From the NCBI RefSeq assembly GCF_032681285.1, contig NZ_CP136336.1, positions 5,257,001-5,321,000 of the forward strand: DNA of 64,000 nt. The letters run 5' to 3'. The stretch is from Piscinibacter gummiphilus (GTDB lineage: Bacteria > Pseudomonadota > Gammaproteobacteria > Burkholderiales > Burkholderiaceae_C). The notes beneath the pieces were generated by a model. That model did no database searches, had not been told where the DNA came from, and was given only the letters and a program-made list of their open reading frames with translations. Positions 25,508 to 35,453 of this stretch are shown here, piece by piece. Made by a program: the position numbers and the translations under genes. How positions within the stretch are numbered: position 1 is the stretch's first letter; each line of letters starts with the position of its first letter.

Positions 25508-26194
25508 ATGGCGACGATTGCAGCGAACATACAACAAGTGCGCGAGCGCATCGCGAGGGCCTGTGCGGCTGCGCAACGCCCCGTGCAAAGTGTCACGCTG
25601 CTAACCGTAAGCAAAACTTTCGGTGCCGATGAAGTGCGCGAGGCCGCGGCGGCCGGCGAGCGCCGCTTCGGCGAGAACTACGTGCAGGAAGCGATCGAGA
25701 AGATCGAGGTGCTGGCCGACCTGCGCGCGCAGATCGAGTGGCACTTGATCGGGCCCTTGCAAAGCAACAAGACGCGCGTGGCCGCGAAGTACTTCGATTG
25801 GGTGCACAGCGTCGACCGCTTGAAGATCGCTGAGCGGCTGAGCGAGCAACGCGGCCCCGAGCAGCCCCCGCTCAACCTGTGCCTGCAGGTGAACGTGAGC
25901 GGCGAAGCGAGCAAGAGCGGTGTCGCGCCCGATGACCTGCCGGCACTTGCACACGCGGTGGCCGCGCTGCCCCGCGTCCGGCTGCGCGGCCTGATGTCGA
26001 TTCCCGAGCCGAGCGATGACCCCGCTCAGCAGGCCGCGCCCCATCGCCAGTTGCGCCAGCTCTTCCATCGGCTGCAGCAGGAAGGGCTCGACCTCGACAC
26101 CCTCTCGATGGGCATGAGCGCCGATCTGGAAGCAGCCATCGCCGAGGGTTCGACGATGGTTCGTGTGGGCACCGCAATCTTCGGTCGGCGCTGA
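25508..26194 (+). CDS. yggS: Pyridoxal phosphate homeostasis protein YggS
   Basis: 228 residues, an alanine-racemase-like TIM barrel alone. The PLP lysine lies in LLTVSKTF near residue 36; FGENYVQEA, WHLIGPLQSNKT, NVSGEASKSG and the C-terminal SMGMSADLEAAIAEGSTMVRVGTAIFG are diagnostic. It binds PLP and keeps B6 vitamers and amino-acid pools balanced, with no known catalysis. Confidence 0.96.
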   Translation: MATIAANIQQVRERIARACAAAQRPVQSVTLLTVSKTFGADEVREAAAAGERRFGENYVQEAIEKIEVLADLRAQIEWHLIGPLQSNKTRVAAKYFDWVHSVDRLKIAERLSEQRGPEQPPLNLCLQVNVSGEASKSGVAPDDLPALAHAVAALPRVRLRGLMSIPEPSDDPAQQAAPHRQLRQLFHRLQQEGLDLDTLSMGMSADLEAAIAEGSTMVRVGTAIFGRR

Positions 26195-26199
26195 GACAG

Positions 26200-26245
26200 C
26201 CGGATTTCATCCAGTCGACAGCTTGCGGTTTGGATAAATATCCGG
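26200..26245. promoter_or_regulatory. Inverted repeat between yggS and putA
   Basis: CCGGATTTCATCCA (26200-26213) and TGGATAAATATCCGG (26231-26245) are inverted repeats with one base inserted, 17 bases apart. There is no T-run, so an operator for putA is likelier than a terminator, but a terminator for yggS cannot be excluded. It ends 48 bases before the putA ATG. Confidence 0.4.
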
Positions 26246-26293
26246 CCGCTTGATGGGTATCTTGGCGACATCCTCACCTCTCGTGTCGCCACC

Positions 26294-29290
26294 ATGCCGC
26301 CCGACTTCCCGCCTCCCCCCACCTTCGAGCCGCGCCTGCCAACCCCTTTCCGGCGTGAGGCCGAGCTGCTGTCGGGCCTGCTGCCCACGCTCGCCCGTTC
26401 GCTCGACTGGCCCCGTGTGATCGACACCGCATCGCCCTGGGTGCAGGCGGTACGCGACAAGCCGGCGCCCTTCTGGGCGATGGAGTCGCTGCTGCGCGAG
26501 TACCCGATCTCCAGTGCCGAAGGCCTTGCGCTGATGCGGCTGGCCGAAGCGCTGCTGCGGGTGCCCGACACCGAGACCGCCATCGCCCTCACCGCCGACC
26601 AGCTCGGCCGCGCCGCATTCGACTCGCAGGCCGAGGGCCCGCACAAGATGCTGGCCACGCTGTCGGCCAGCGCGATCGGCTTGTCGAAGAAATTCCTGCC
26701 CGATGGCCACGGCGAGCATGGCCTCATCAAACGCCTGGGCGCGCAGACGGTGGTCGCGGCCACCGTGCGCGCCATCCAGCTGCTGGGCCGCCAGTTCGTG
26801 CTCGGCCGCTCGATCCGCGAAGCGATGAACGAAGCCGCGCAGGCGCGCGAGCACCAGCCCGGCCTGCGCTTCAGTTACGACATGCTGGGCGAAGGCGCGC
26901 GCACCGAGGCCGATGCACGGCGTTACCTCGCCGCCTACCTGAACGCGCTCGACGCGATCGCCGCCCAGCGTGCCACCGGCGACCCCACCACCGCCGATGG
27001 CATCTCCATCAAGCTTTCGGCCCTCTTCTCGCGCTACGAAGAACTGCAGCGCGAGCGTGTCTTCGCCGAACTTCTGCCGCGCGTGTGGCAGCTGGTGGAG
27101 CGCGCGGCCCGGGCGAACCTCAACCTGACCATCGATGCCGAAGAGAGCGAGCGCCTCGAACTCTCGCTCGACGTGCTCGACAGCCTCGCCGCACGCATCG
27201 CCGGCACCCACCCGCAATGGCGCGGCTTCGGCCTCGCGGTGCAGGCCTACCAGACACGCGCGCTCGACACGGTCAACGAAGTCGCCCGCATCGCGCGCCG
27301 GCACGGCCTCCGGTTCATGGTGCGGCTGGTGAAGGGCGCGTACTGGGACGGCGAGGTCAAGCGTGCGCAGGAGCTGGGCCTGCCCGGCTACCCGGTCTTC
27401 ACGCACAAACACCACACCGACATCTCCTACCTCGCCTGCGCGCAGGCGCTGCTGTCGCATGCCGACGTGGTCTACCCACAGTTCGCCACGCACAACGCCG
27501 GCACCATCGCCGCCATCCTGCAGATGGCGCGCAAGGCCAACGCACCCTTCGAGATGCAGCGCCTGCACGGCATGGGCGAAGGCATCTACCGCGAGGTGAT
27601 GAAGGACCCGTCGGTGGCCGTGCGGGTCTACGCGCCGGTCGGCGAGCACCGCGACCTGCTCGCCTACCTCGTGCGCCGCCTGCTGGAGAACGGCGCGAAT
27701 TCGTCCTTCGTGCACCAGCTGGCCGACGACGAGGTTCACCCCGACGAGCTGCTCGCCTCGCCGCTCGTGCCCTCGGCCTCCCCCGGCCTGCCGCTGCCGG
27801 CAAACCTCTACGGCGCGCAGCGGCCCAATTCGAAAGGCGCCGACCCGACCCACCGCGACGAACGCGCGAGCTTCGAAGCCGCGCTCGCCTCGGCCCGCCC
27901 GCAGCCGATCGCGCTCGCGAACGTGGCCGACATCGCCCCCACGATGGCCCGCCTGCAACACGGCCAGCACCCGTGGACGCGCACGCCACTCTCGGCCCGC
28001 GCCAACACCCTGCGGCGCGCCGCCGACATGCTCGAAGCGCGCCTGCCCGAGTTCTGCGGCCTGCTGGTGCGTGAGGCGCACAAGACGCTGGGCGATGCGA
28101 TCGCCGAAGTGCGCGAAGCGGTGGACTTCTGCCGCTACTACGCCGAGCAGGCCGAGGAGCGGCTCGCACCCCAATCGCTGCCGGGGCCGACCGGCGAGAG
28201 CAACGAACTTTCCTTGCACGGCCGCGGCGTCTTCGTCTGCATCAGCCCGTGGAACTTCCCGCTCGCGATCTTCACCGGCCAGGTGGTGGCCGCCCTCGTC
28301 GCCGGCAACTGCGTGGCCGCCAAGCCGGCCGAGCAGACACCGGCCGTCGCGCAGCGCATGGTCGCGCTGCTGCACGACGCGGGCGTGCCGCGCGACACCC
28401 TCGCGCTGCTGCACGGCCCCGGTGAGACCATCGGTGCCGGCCTGGTCGCCGACGAACGCACCGCCGGCGTCTGCTTCACCGGGTCCACCGCCGTCGCCAA
28501 AGCCATCAACCGCGCGCTTGCCGCCAAAGACGGCCCCATCGTGCCGCTGATCGCCGAGACCGGCGGCATCAACGCGATGGTGGTCGACAGCACCGCCCTG
28601 CCCGAGCAGGTGATCGACGCCGTCGTGCAGAGCGCCTTCCGCTCGGCCGGACAGCGCTGCTCGGCGCTGCGGCTGCTGTGCGTGCACGAGAGCGTGGCCG
28701 ACCCGGTGATCGAGATGCTGCGCGGCGCAATGGCCGAATTGACGCTCGGCGACCCGGCCCGACTCGAGACCGACGTCGGCCCCGTCATCGACGACGAAGC
28801 CTTCGAGACCCTGCAACGCCACATCGCCCGCCTGCGCCGCGAGGCGATGCTGATCGGCGAGACGCCGTTGCACAGCACGCTGCCCCGCCTCGTCGCCCCC
28901 ATCGCCTTCGAACTGCCGCGCATCGCCGACGTGAAGCAGGAAATCTTCGGCCCGGTACTGCACGTGGTGCGCTGGCGCGGCGCGCCCGAGGCGGTGATCG
29001 CCGAGGTCAACGCGCTCGGCTACGGCCTCACGCTGGGCCTGCAGACGCGCATCGACGGCCGTGCCCACCAGCTCGCCGACGCGGCGCACATCGGCAACGT
29101 CTACGTCAACCGCAACATGATCGGCGCGGTGGTCGGCGTGCAGCCCTTCGGGGGCGAAGGCCTGTCGGGCACCGGCCCGAAGGCCGGGGGCCCCCACTAC
29201 CTCTACCGCTTCTGCGCCGAACGCACGCTGACGATCAACACCGCAGCGGCCGGCGGCAACGCCGCGCTGCTCGCGGGCTTGCGCAACTAG
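26294..29290 (+). CDS. putA: Bifunctional proline dehydrogenase / glutamate-semialdehyde dehydrogenase PutA (type A)
   Basis: 998 residues. The proline dehydrogenase barrel covers about residues 100-470 (RLVKGAYWDGEVKRAQE, FATHNAGTIAAIL, YAPVGEHRDLLAYLVRRLLENG). The aldehyde dehydrogenase covers about 500-990: Glu in AETGGINAMVV near 758, catalytic Cys in SAGQRCSALRL near 790, and PFGGEGLSGTGPKAGGPHYL near the end. It converts proline to glutamate with FAD and NAD. Length and the lack of an N-terminal ribbon-helix-helix make it a type A enzyme, unable to repress its own gene. Its stop overlaps that of the convergent GFA gene at CTAG. Confidence 0.97.
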   Translation: MPPDFPPPPTFEPRLPTPFRREAELLSGLLPTLARSLDWPRVIDTASPWVQAVRDKPAPFWAMESLLREYPISSAEGLALMRLAEALLRVPDTETAIALTADQLGRAAFDSQAEGPHKMLATLSASAIGLSKKFLPDGHGEHGLIKRLGAQTVVAATVRAIQLLGRQFVLGRSIREAMNEAAQAREHQPGLRFSYDMLGEGARTEADARRYLAAYLNALDAIAAQRATGDPTTADGISIKLSALFSRYEELQRERVFAELLPRVWQLVERAARANLNLTIDAEESERLELSLDVLDSLAARIAGTHPQWRGFGLAVQAYQTRALDTVNEVARIARRHGLRFMVRLVKGAYWDGEVKRAQELGLPGYPVFTHKHHTDISYLACAQALLSHADVVYPQFATHNAGTIAAILQMARKANAPFEMQRLHGMGEGIYREVMKDPSVAVRVYAPVGEHRDLLAYLVRRLLENGANSSFVHQLADDEVHPDELLASPLVPSASPGLPLPANLYGAQRPNSKGADPTHRDERASFEAALASARPQPIALANVADIAPTMARLQHGQHPWTRTPLSARANTLRRAADMLEARLPEFCGLLVREAHKTLGDAIAEVREAVDFCRYYAEQAEERLAPQSLPGPTGESNELSLHGRGVFVCISPWNFPLAIFTGQVVAALVAGNCVAAKPAEQTPAVAQRMVALLHDAGVPRDTLALLHGPGETIGAGLVADERTAGVCFTGSTAVAKAINRALAAKDGPIVPLIAETGGINAMVVDSTALPEQVIDAVVQSAFRSAGQRCSALRLLCVHESVADPVIEMLRGAMAELTLGDPARLETDVGPVIDDEAFETLQRHIARLRREAMLIGETPLHSTLPRLVAPIAFELPRIADVKQEIFGPVLHVVRWRGAPEAVIAEVNALGYGLTLGLQTRIDGRAHQLADAAHIGNVYVNRNMIGAVVGVQPFGGEGLSGTGPKAGGPHYLYRFCAERTLTINTAAAGGNAALLAGLRN

Positions 29291-29775
29291 ACGCTCTCGA
29301 CACCGTGCCGCTGGTGCCATTCGCGCAGCGATTCGCTCGGCCAGGTCTGGCAATGCACATGGCCCCGCCCCTTGGGCACGTCGACCCAGGGCGCGACCCA
29401 CTGCAGCGCCGCCTCGACCACCTCCTTCGGTTTGGGCAGCGGCGTGTCGATGGCCGACGCATGCGGGTGCACGAGCTCGGGCCAGCGCGGGTCCCACAAC
29501 CACAACGCGCTGCCGCACAGCTTGCAGAAATGGCGGCCGGCTTTCGAACGGGTCGCGCGTTTGCCCGGTTCGCGCATGACCGCGTGGTAGATGGAGACGT
29601 TCCTCTGCCCCGACACGCGCAGCGTGGTGGCATCGCCGCCGATGTTGATCGCATACCCGCCACCGCCCGCCGTCTTGCGGCAGATCGAGCAGTGGCAGTG
29701 CATGAACGGCTGCGGGCTGTGCGATTCGAGGCTGAAGCGCACGGCGCCGCAATGGCAGGAACCTTCCAGGTGCAT
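29287..29775 (-). CDS. GFA family zinc-binding enzyme
   Basis: 162 residues from ATG 29775 (GGAG upstream). The Cys clusters of the glutathione-dependent formaldehyde-activating (GFA/Gfa-like) fold are present: SCHCGAVRF near residue 8, HCHCSICRKT near 30 and CKLCGSALWLWD near 85. Most GFA proteins outside methylotrophs have unproven substrates, so formaldehyde should not be assumed. It overlaps the putA stop by 4 bases on the opposite strand. Confidence 0.88.
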   Translation of the reverse strand: MHLEGSCHCGAVRFSLESHSPQPFMHCHCSICRKTAGGGGYAINIGGDATTLRVSGQRNVSIYHAVMREPGKRATRSKAGRHFCKLCGSALWLWDPRWPELVHPHASAIDTPLPKPKEVVEAALQWVAPWVDVPKGRGHVHCQTWPSESLREWHQRHGVESV

Positions 29776-29840
29776 GGGCGTCTCCGGCTGTGTGGCTGCC
29801 GCATGGTGCGGCAGGCGGCTTGCCGAGACGGCAACAGGGT

Positions 29841-30233
29841 TCAACCGTGCTGGTAGCGGTGTTCCTGCGTGCGCCCGGCGAAGCCATAGGCGCTGCCACG
29901 CAGGTCGGCCACGTGCGCATACGAATGCTCCGCCGCACCGCCCAGCAGCTCGTCCATCGCCTGGTGCACGGCAGCGAGGTAGTCGGCCTTCTCGCGCTTG
30001 GTGTTGGTCTCGTCGGTGATGCTCACCATCCAGTGGTAGCTGCGCTTCGGCGCTCCCACGAGCGGCCGGCCGGCGATGAACCAGCGCGAAGGCGCGATGA
30101 AGTCGACCACCACCGCCGTGTGCTCGCGGTTCTTGCCGAGCAGCTTCGAGGTGAGTGCGGTGCCCGTCTCGGCCACACGCTGGGCCAGGGTGTCGTCTTG
30201 CGGGCCGGAGATCTGGATGTGCAGGTAAGGCAT
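29841..30233 (-). CDS. Tautomerase family protein
   Basis: 130 residues from MPYLHIQISG; after Met removal Pro1 would be the catalytic base, as in 4-oxalocrotonate tautomerase. Its length, TAVVVDFIAPSRWFIAG and the C-terminal extension fit the longer single-chain tautomerases. Substrate unknown. It is divergent from a LysR-type gene 98 bases away, which probably controls it. Confidence 0.85.
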   Translation of the reverse strand: MPYLHIQISGPQDDTLAQRVAETGTALTSKLLGKNREHTAVVVDFIAPSRWFIAGRPLVGAPKRSYHWMVSITDETNTKREKADYLAAVHQAMDELLGGAAEHSYAHVADLRGSAYGFAGRTQEHRYQHG

Positions 30234-30303
30234 GTGTCGCTCCTGGGTTGTTGAACTTGACAGCTTCACTCTAGGAGCCGAGCATTCATCCGAGAAGCAG
30301 TTT

Positions 30304-30333
30304 GATTTTGTGATATTCATCAGAATCTCAGAT
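30304..30333. promoter_or_regulatory. LysR-type operator candidates
   Basis: The AT-rich stretch in the tautomerase/LysR intergenic region contains TGAT-N4-ATCA (30311-30322) within a wider GATT...AATC dyad (30304-30327). It also contains an ATC-N9-GAT box (30319-30333) touching the regulator's start codon. Such boxes are typical LTTR autoregulatory sites. Confidence 0.4.
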
Positions 30334-31168
30334 GAACGACCTGGACCCACTCTGGCTGCGCAGCTTCATCGCCGTGGCCGACACCGGCTCGGTGACCCGC
30401 GCTGCGCAGCAGGTGCACCGCACGCAGTCGGCCGTGAGCACGCATCTGCAGCAGCTCGAAGCCTCGCTCGGCGTGCGCCTGGCCGAGCGCAGCACGCGTG
30501 CGCTCGCGCTCACGGCCGAGGGCGAACGTTTCCTGCCGCACGCCCGCCGCCTGCTCGACTGGCAGGCCGACGCCCGCGCGGCGGTGCAGCCCGCGGCCGA
30601 CGAAGAAGTGCGCCGCATCGGCATCAGCGAGTACTTCATGCCGGCCCGCCTCGGCGAGCTGCTGGCACTCTTGCACGACAGCACGCCCGGCGTGCGCTTC
30701 GAGCTGCTGTGGGCGAGCTCCGCGTCGCTGCAGCAGCTGTGGCAGGCCGGCACGATGGACCTGGCCGTGGTCACGAGCGACGAGCCGCTGCCCGGTGCCA
30801 AGCTCATCAAGCGCGAGCCGCTCGCCTGGGTGCACGCCGAGCGCTACGCCGTGCCCAGCGCCGGCCCCGCGCCGCTCGTGCTGCTCGGGCCCGAGTGCCC
30901 GGTGCGTCGCATGGCGCTCGAGGCCCTGGCCCGCGCCGGCCGGGCGCACCACCTCCGCCTGAGCTGCACCGGCGCCCACGGTGCGATGGCCGCGCTGCGC
31001 GCCGGCTGGGGCATCGGCTGCCTGAACCACTCGGCGATTCCTGCCGACCTGGTCTCCCTCTCGGCTTCGCAGCGCTGGCCCGCGCCAGGCCGACTATCCT
31101 TCTATTCCCTCACCCGCCCCGCGCTGCAGGCCACCGAACGTGAGCTGCGGCGCTGGGCCCAAGCTTGA
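30332..31168 (+). CDS. LysR family transcriptional regulator
   Basis: 278 residues. The N-terminal winged helix reads LWLRSFIAVADTGSVTRAAQQVHRTQSAVSTHLQQLEASLGVRLAER (residues 7-55). The C-terminal effector domain (about 90-275) is the two-lobed periplasmic-binding fold with GAHGAMAALRAGWGIGCL near its end. It is divergent from the tautomerase gene and only 10 bases upstream of proC. It could therefore also be co-transcribed with proC. Confidence 0.93.
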   Translation: MNDLDPLWLRSFIAVADTGSVTRAAQQVHRTQSAVSTHLQQLEASLGVRLAERSTRALALTAEGERFLPHARRLLDWQADARAAVQPAADEEVRRIGISEYFMPARLGELLALLHDSTPGVRFELLWASSASLQQLWQAGTMDLAVVTSDEPLPGAKLIKREPLAWVHAERYAVPSAGPAPLVLLGPECPVRRMALEALARAGRAHHLRLSCTGAHGAMAALRAGWGIGCLNHSAIPADLVSLSASQRWPAPGRLSFYSLTRPALQATERELRRWAQA

Positions 31169-31178
31169 AGAACACCAC

Positions 31179-31988
31179 ATGACCACCATTGCATTCATCG
31201 GCGGCGGCAACATGGCCAGCGCCATCATCGGCGGCCTGCTCAAGAGCGGCCGTGCGCCCGGCGACATCCTCGTGCTGGAGCCCAACGCCGACCAGCGCTC
31301 CCGCCTGCAGCGCGAGCTGCAGGTGATCACGCTCGAAGCCCCGGGCTCGGTGCTGCAGCGCGCCGCCACCGTGGTGTGGGCGATCAAACCGCAGAACTTC
31401 AAGGCCGCGGCCGAGGCGAGCCTGCCGCACATCGACAAGGCCCTGCAGTTCAGCGTGATGGCGGGCATCCGCAGCGACGACATGGCCCGCGCGCTCGGCA
31501 CCGAGCGCATCGTGCGTTCCATGCCCAACACGCCGGCCTTGATCGGCCAGGGCATCGCCGGTCTCTACGCACGCCCGGCCGTGACGGCCCTCGAACGCAA
31601 GGAGGTCGAGCGCATGCTCGCCCCCACCGGCCGCACGCTGTGGGTGAACGCCGAGCACGACCTCGATGCGGTCACCGCGCTGTCGGGTTCGGGCCCGGCC
31701 TACGTCTTCTACTTCGTCGAAGCCATGATGGACGCGGCGGTGGAGATGGGCCTGAGCGCAGAGCAAGGCAAGACGCTGGCGCTCGCGACCTTCCAGGGCG
31801 CCAGCGCGCTCGCGCAAGCCTCGCCGGAAACGCCCGCCGTGCTGCGCGAGCGTGTCACCTCCAAGGGCGGCACCACCTACGCGGCACTCACCTCGATGGA
31901 AGGCAGCGGCGTCAAACCCGCCATCGTGAAGGCGCTGAAGGCGGCGCAGCGCCGCGCCGCCGAGCTGGGCGACGAATTCGGCCGCTGA
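31179..31988 (+). CDS. proC: Pyrroline-5-carboxylate reductase
   Basis: 269 residues. NADP-binding IAFIGGGNMASAIIGGLL at the start; IKPQNF near 70; SMPNTPALIGQG near 118; the ProC signature ALSGSGPAYVFYFVEAMMDAA near 165; and ERVTSKGGTTYAAL near 225. It performs the last step of proline synthesis using NAD(P)H. With putA and gdhA nearby it marks a proline/glutamate metabolism segment. Confidence 0.97.
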   Translation: MTTIAFIGGGNMASAIIGGLLKSGRAPGDILVLEPNADQRSRLQRELQVITLEAPGSVLQRAATVVWAIKPQNFKAAAEASLPHIDKALQFSVMAGIRSDDMARALGTERIVRSMPNTPALIGQGIAGLYARPAVTALERKEVERMLAPTGRTLWVNAEHDLDAVTALSGSGPAYVFYFVEAMMDAAVEMGLSAEQGKTLALATFQGASALAQASPETPAVLRERVTSKGGTTYAALTSMEGSGVKPAIVKALKAAQRRAAELGDEFGR

Positions 31989-32135
31989 GACCACTTGTGC
32001 ACGGCCGCGCTATGCCCGTGCTCATGCAAAGGCAGCATGGCCTAACAGGGGCAGCAGGCCTACAGTCGCCGTCAGCCGGCCGGGCGCATCACGAGTGCGC
32101 CGGAACCGTGCACCACATCAACACGGAGACCCGTC

Positions 32136-33407
<1,272 letters not shown>

Positions 33408-33411
33408 TCGC

Positions 33412-34509
33412 TCAGTACTCGAGCGCCAGCTCGCGCTGCGTGGCGGGCGTGTCGTCGGGGGCGTCACCCACGCAGCGGTTGCGGCCCTCGACCTTGCCGC
33501 GGTACATGGCCCCGTCGGCGCGCGCGATGGCCTGCGACAGCGACTCCATCGTGTGCAGCGTGCTCACGCCGAGGGTGATGGTCACGCCCAGCGTCTCGCC
33601 GCCGTGCGGCACCTGGGCGCGCTGCACCGCCGCTCGCACACGCTCGGCGACCTGCAACGCTTCGGCCGGGCCGGTGTCGGGCAGCACGATCAGGAACTCC
33701 TCGCCGCCCCAGCGGCACACCGTGTCGGCCTCGCGCGTGGCGACCTGCATCGCCTGCGCCACCGCGATCAGCACCTGGTCGCCCACCTCGTGGCCGTGGC
33801 GGTCGTTGACCGACTTGAAGTGGTCCACGTCGCCGAGGATCAGGCTCATCGGCGCGCCATCGCGGCGCCGGCGCGCGAGGTGCAGGTCGGCCACGTCGAG
33901 CGCGCGGCGTCGGTTGGCCAGGCCGGTGAGCGGGTCGGTCGTCGCCAGGTCGTGCAGGCGGGTCTCGGCGCGCATCACCGCGCGCAGGTAGAAGTTGGCC
34001 AGGTGGGCCAGCAGCGCCAGCGTGGCGACGATGTTGACGGTGCGCACGGCGTCGAGCGCCCCCGGGGTGAGCACCACCAGCGGCGCGTGGTGATGGGCCA
34101 GCAGGTCGAGGCCGAGGTAGAAGGCGGCGAGCGCAACGCCCAGCAGCACCTTGCTGCGCGCACGGCGCACCGGGCTCATGAACACCATCGGCATCATCAG
34201 CAGCACGTAGTAGTGGAAGCCGCTCTCCCACCCGAGCGCGCGTGTGGCCACCAGCGCATGCACCAGCAGCTCGGCCCACACCAGCACCAGGGCGGCGCGG
34301 TTCCTGCGCTGGCGCAGCAGCGTGTAGGCCGCGCCGTACAGCGCGACGCTGGCGACGTTCACCCAGCCCATCAGCGGGGCCGACAGCGCGAAGAAGAGGC
34401 CGGCGAACGCCGTATGCACCAGCGCGGCGGCCACGACGGCCCGCACCAGCACCTGCCAGTACGAACGGCCGGTGTGGCCGGTGCGCCGGGCAGCAGACGA
34501 ATCAGGCAT
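33412..34509 (-). CDS. Membrane diguanylate cyclase (GGDEF)
   Basis: 365 residues from ATG 34509; an upstream ATG at 34569 would overlap ubiA. About six hydrophobic helices (residues 15-185) form a simple membrane module. A GGDEF domain follows (about 190-355): TTDPLTGLANRRRALDVA, GDVDHFKSVNDRHGHEVGD and the active-site CRWGGEEFLIVLPDT. The GGEEF loop is intact, so c-di-GMP synthesis is expected. No RxxD inhibitory site is evident just before it. Confidence 0.92.
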   Translation of the reverse strand: MPDSSAARRTGHTGRSYWQVLVRAVVAAALVHTAFAGLFFALSAPLMGWVNVASVALYGAAYTLLRQRRNRAALVLVWAELLVHALVATRALGWESGFHYYVLLMMPMVFMSPVRRARSKVLLGVALAAFYLGLDLLAHHHAPLVVLTPGALDAVRTVNIVATLALLAHLANFYLRAVMRAETRLHDLATTDPLTGLANRRRALDVADLHLARRRRDGAPMSLILGDVDHFKSVNDRHGHEVGDQVLIAVAQAMQVATREADTVCRWGGEEFLIVLPDTGPAEALQVAERVRAAVQRAQVPHGGETLGVTITLGVSTLHTMESLSQAIARADGAMYRGKVEGRNRCVGDAPDDTPATQRELALEY

Positions 34510-34568
34510 CCGCCGATTTTCGGGCGCGATCGGTGCTTGCGCGCGCGGCAACACGCCGCGGCTGCGCA

Positions 34569-35444
34569 CTAGCGCACGGCGAAGTCGATCATCACGCCGA
34601 CGAAGACCACGAACCCCAGCCAGTGGTTGAGACGGAAGGCCTTGAAGCAGCCGTCGCGGGTGCGCGTGCGGATGAGGGTGTAGTGCCAGCCGGCCAGACC
34701 GGCGGCGACCACGAGGCCGGCGAAGTAGGCCGGGCCCATGCCGAGCCCGAGGCCGATCGCCGCCCAGATGGCCACGAACGCCGCATAGAACAGCATCACC
34801 CCCGCCACGTCGAAGCGGCCGAGGGTGATCGCCGAGGTGCGGATGCCGATCTTCAGGTCGTCGTCGCGGTCGACCATCGCGTATTCGGTGTCATAGGCCA
34901 GCACCCAGAAAAGGTTGCCCAGGAGCAGCGCCCACGCCACCGCAGGCACGGCACCCTGCACCGCCGAGAACGCCATCGGGATGCCGAAGCTGAAGGCCAC
35001 GCCCAGCACCGCCTGCGGCATCGAGAAGAAGCGCTTGGTGAAGGGGTAGAAGATGCTCACGGCCAGCGCCGCGAAACTCCAGGCGATGGTGGGCGCATTG
35101 GTGGTGAGCACGAGGCCGAAGGCCAGGAGCGCGAGCGCCGCGCCGAAGATGAGCGCTTGCCTGACGCCGATCGCCCCGCTTGTGACGGGGCGCTGCGCGG
35201 TGCGTTTCACATGCCGGTCGAAATCGCGGTCGGCCACGTCGTTGACGGCGCAGCCGGCACTGCGCATGAGGAAGGTGCCGAGCACGAACACCGCCAGCAG
35301 GTGCCAGCCCGGAAAGCCCTCTGCGGCAATCCACAGCGCCGACAGCGTGGGCCACAGCAGCAGGTAGGTGCCCGCCGGGCGGTCCCAGCGGATGAGGTCG
35401 AGGTAGAGCGAGAGGCGGGAAGGCGTGGGCGCGGTGGTAGCCAT
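34569..35444 (-). CDS. ubiA: 4-hydroxybenzoate octaprenyltransferase UbiA
   Basis: 291 residues with eight or nine TM helices. The two Asp-rich prenyl-diphosphate sites are [22 protein letters not shown] near residue 68 and [22 protein letters not shown] near 188. It prenylates 4-hydroxybenzoate in the inner membrane during ubiquinone synthesis. It ends where the GGDEF frame could begin and starts 9 bases after the nucleosidase stop, so it could share its transcript. Confidence 0.96.
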   Translation of the reverse strand: MATTAPTPSRLSLYLDLIRWDRPAGTYLLLWPTLSALWIAAEGFPGWHLLAVFVLGTFLMRSAGCAVNDVADRDFDRHVKRTAQRPVTSGAIGVRQALIFGAALALLAFGLVLTTNAPTIAWSFAALAVSIFYPFTKRFFSMPQAVLGVAFSFGIPMAFSAVQGAVPAVAWALLLGNLFWVLAYDTEYAMVDRDDDLKIGIRTSAITLGRFDVAGVMLFYAAFVAIWAAIGLGLGMGPAYFAGLVVAAGLAGWHYTLIRTRTRDGCFKAFRLNHWLGFVVFVGVMIDFAVR

Positions 35445-35453
35445 CCGCGAAGT

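Noticed and set aside
26207..29938. Very long open frame of about 1,240 codons antisense to putA
   Set aside because: It mirrors putA, whose motifs are complete, has Arg/Gly/His-rich composition typical of antisense frames at high GC, and no recognisable domain.
30232..31143. Open frame of about 300 codons in another frame of the LysR gene
   Set aside because: It has no conserved motif, while the LysR HTH and effector domain are clear.
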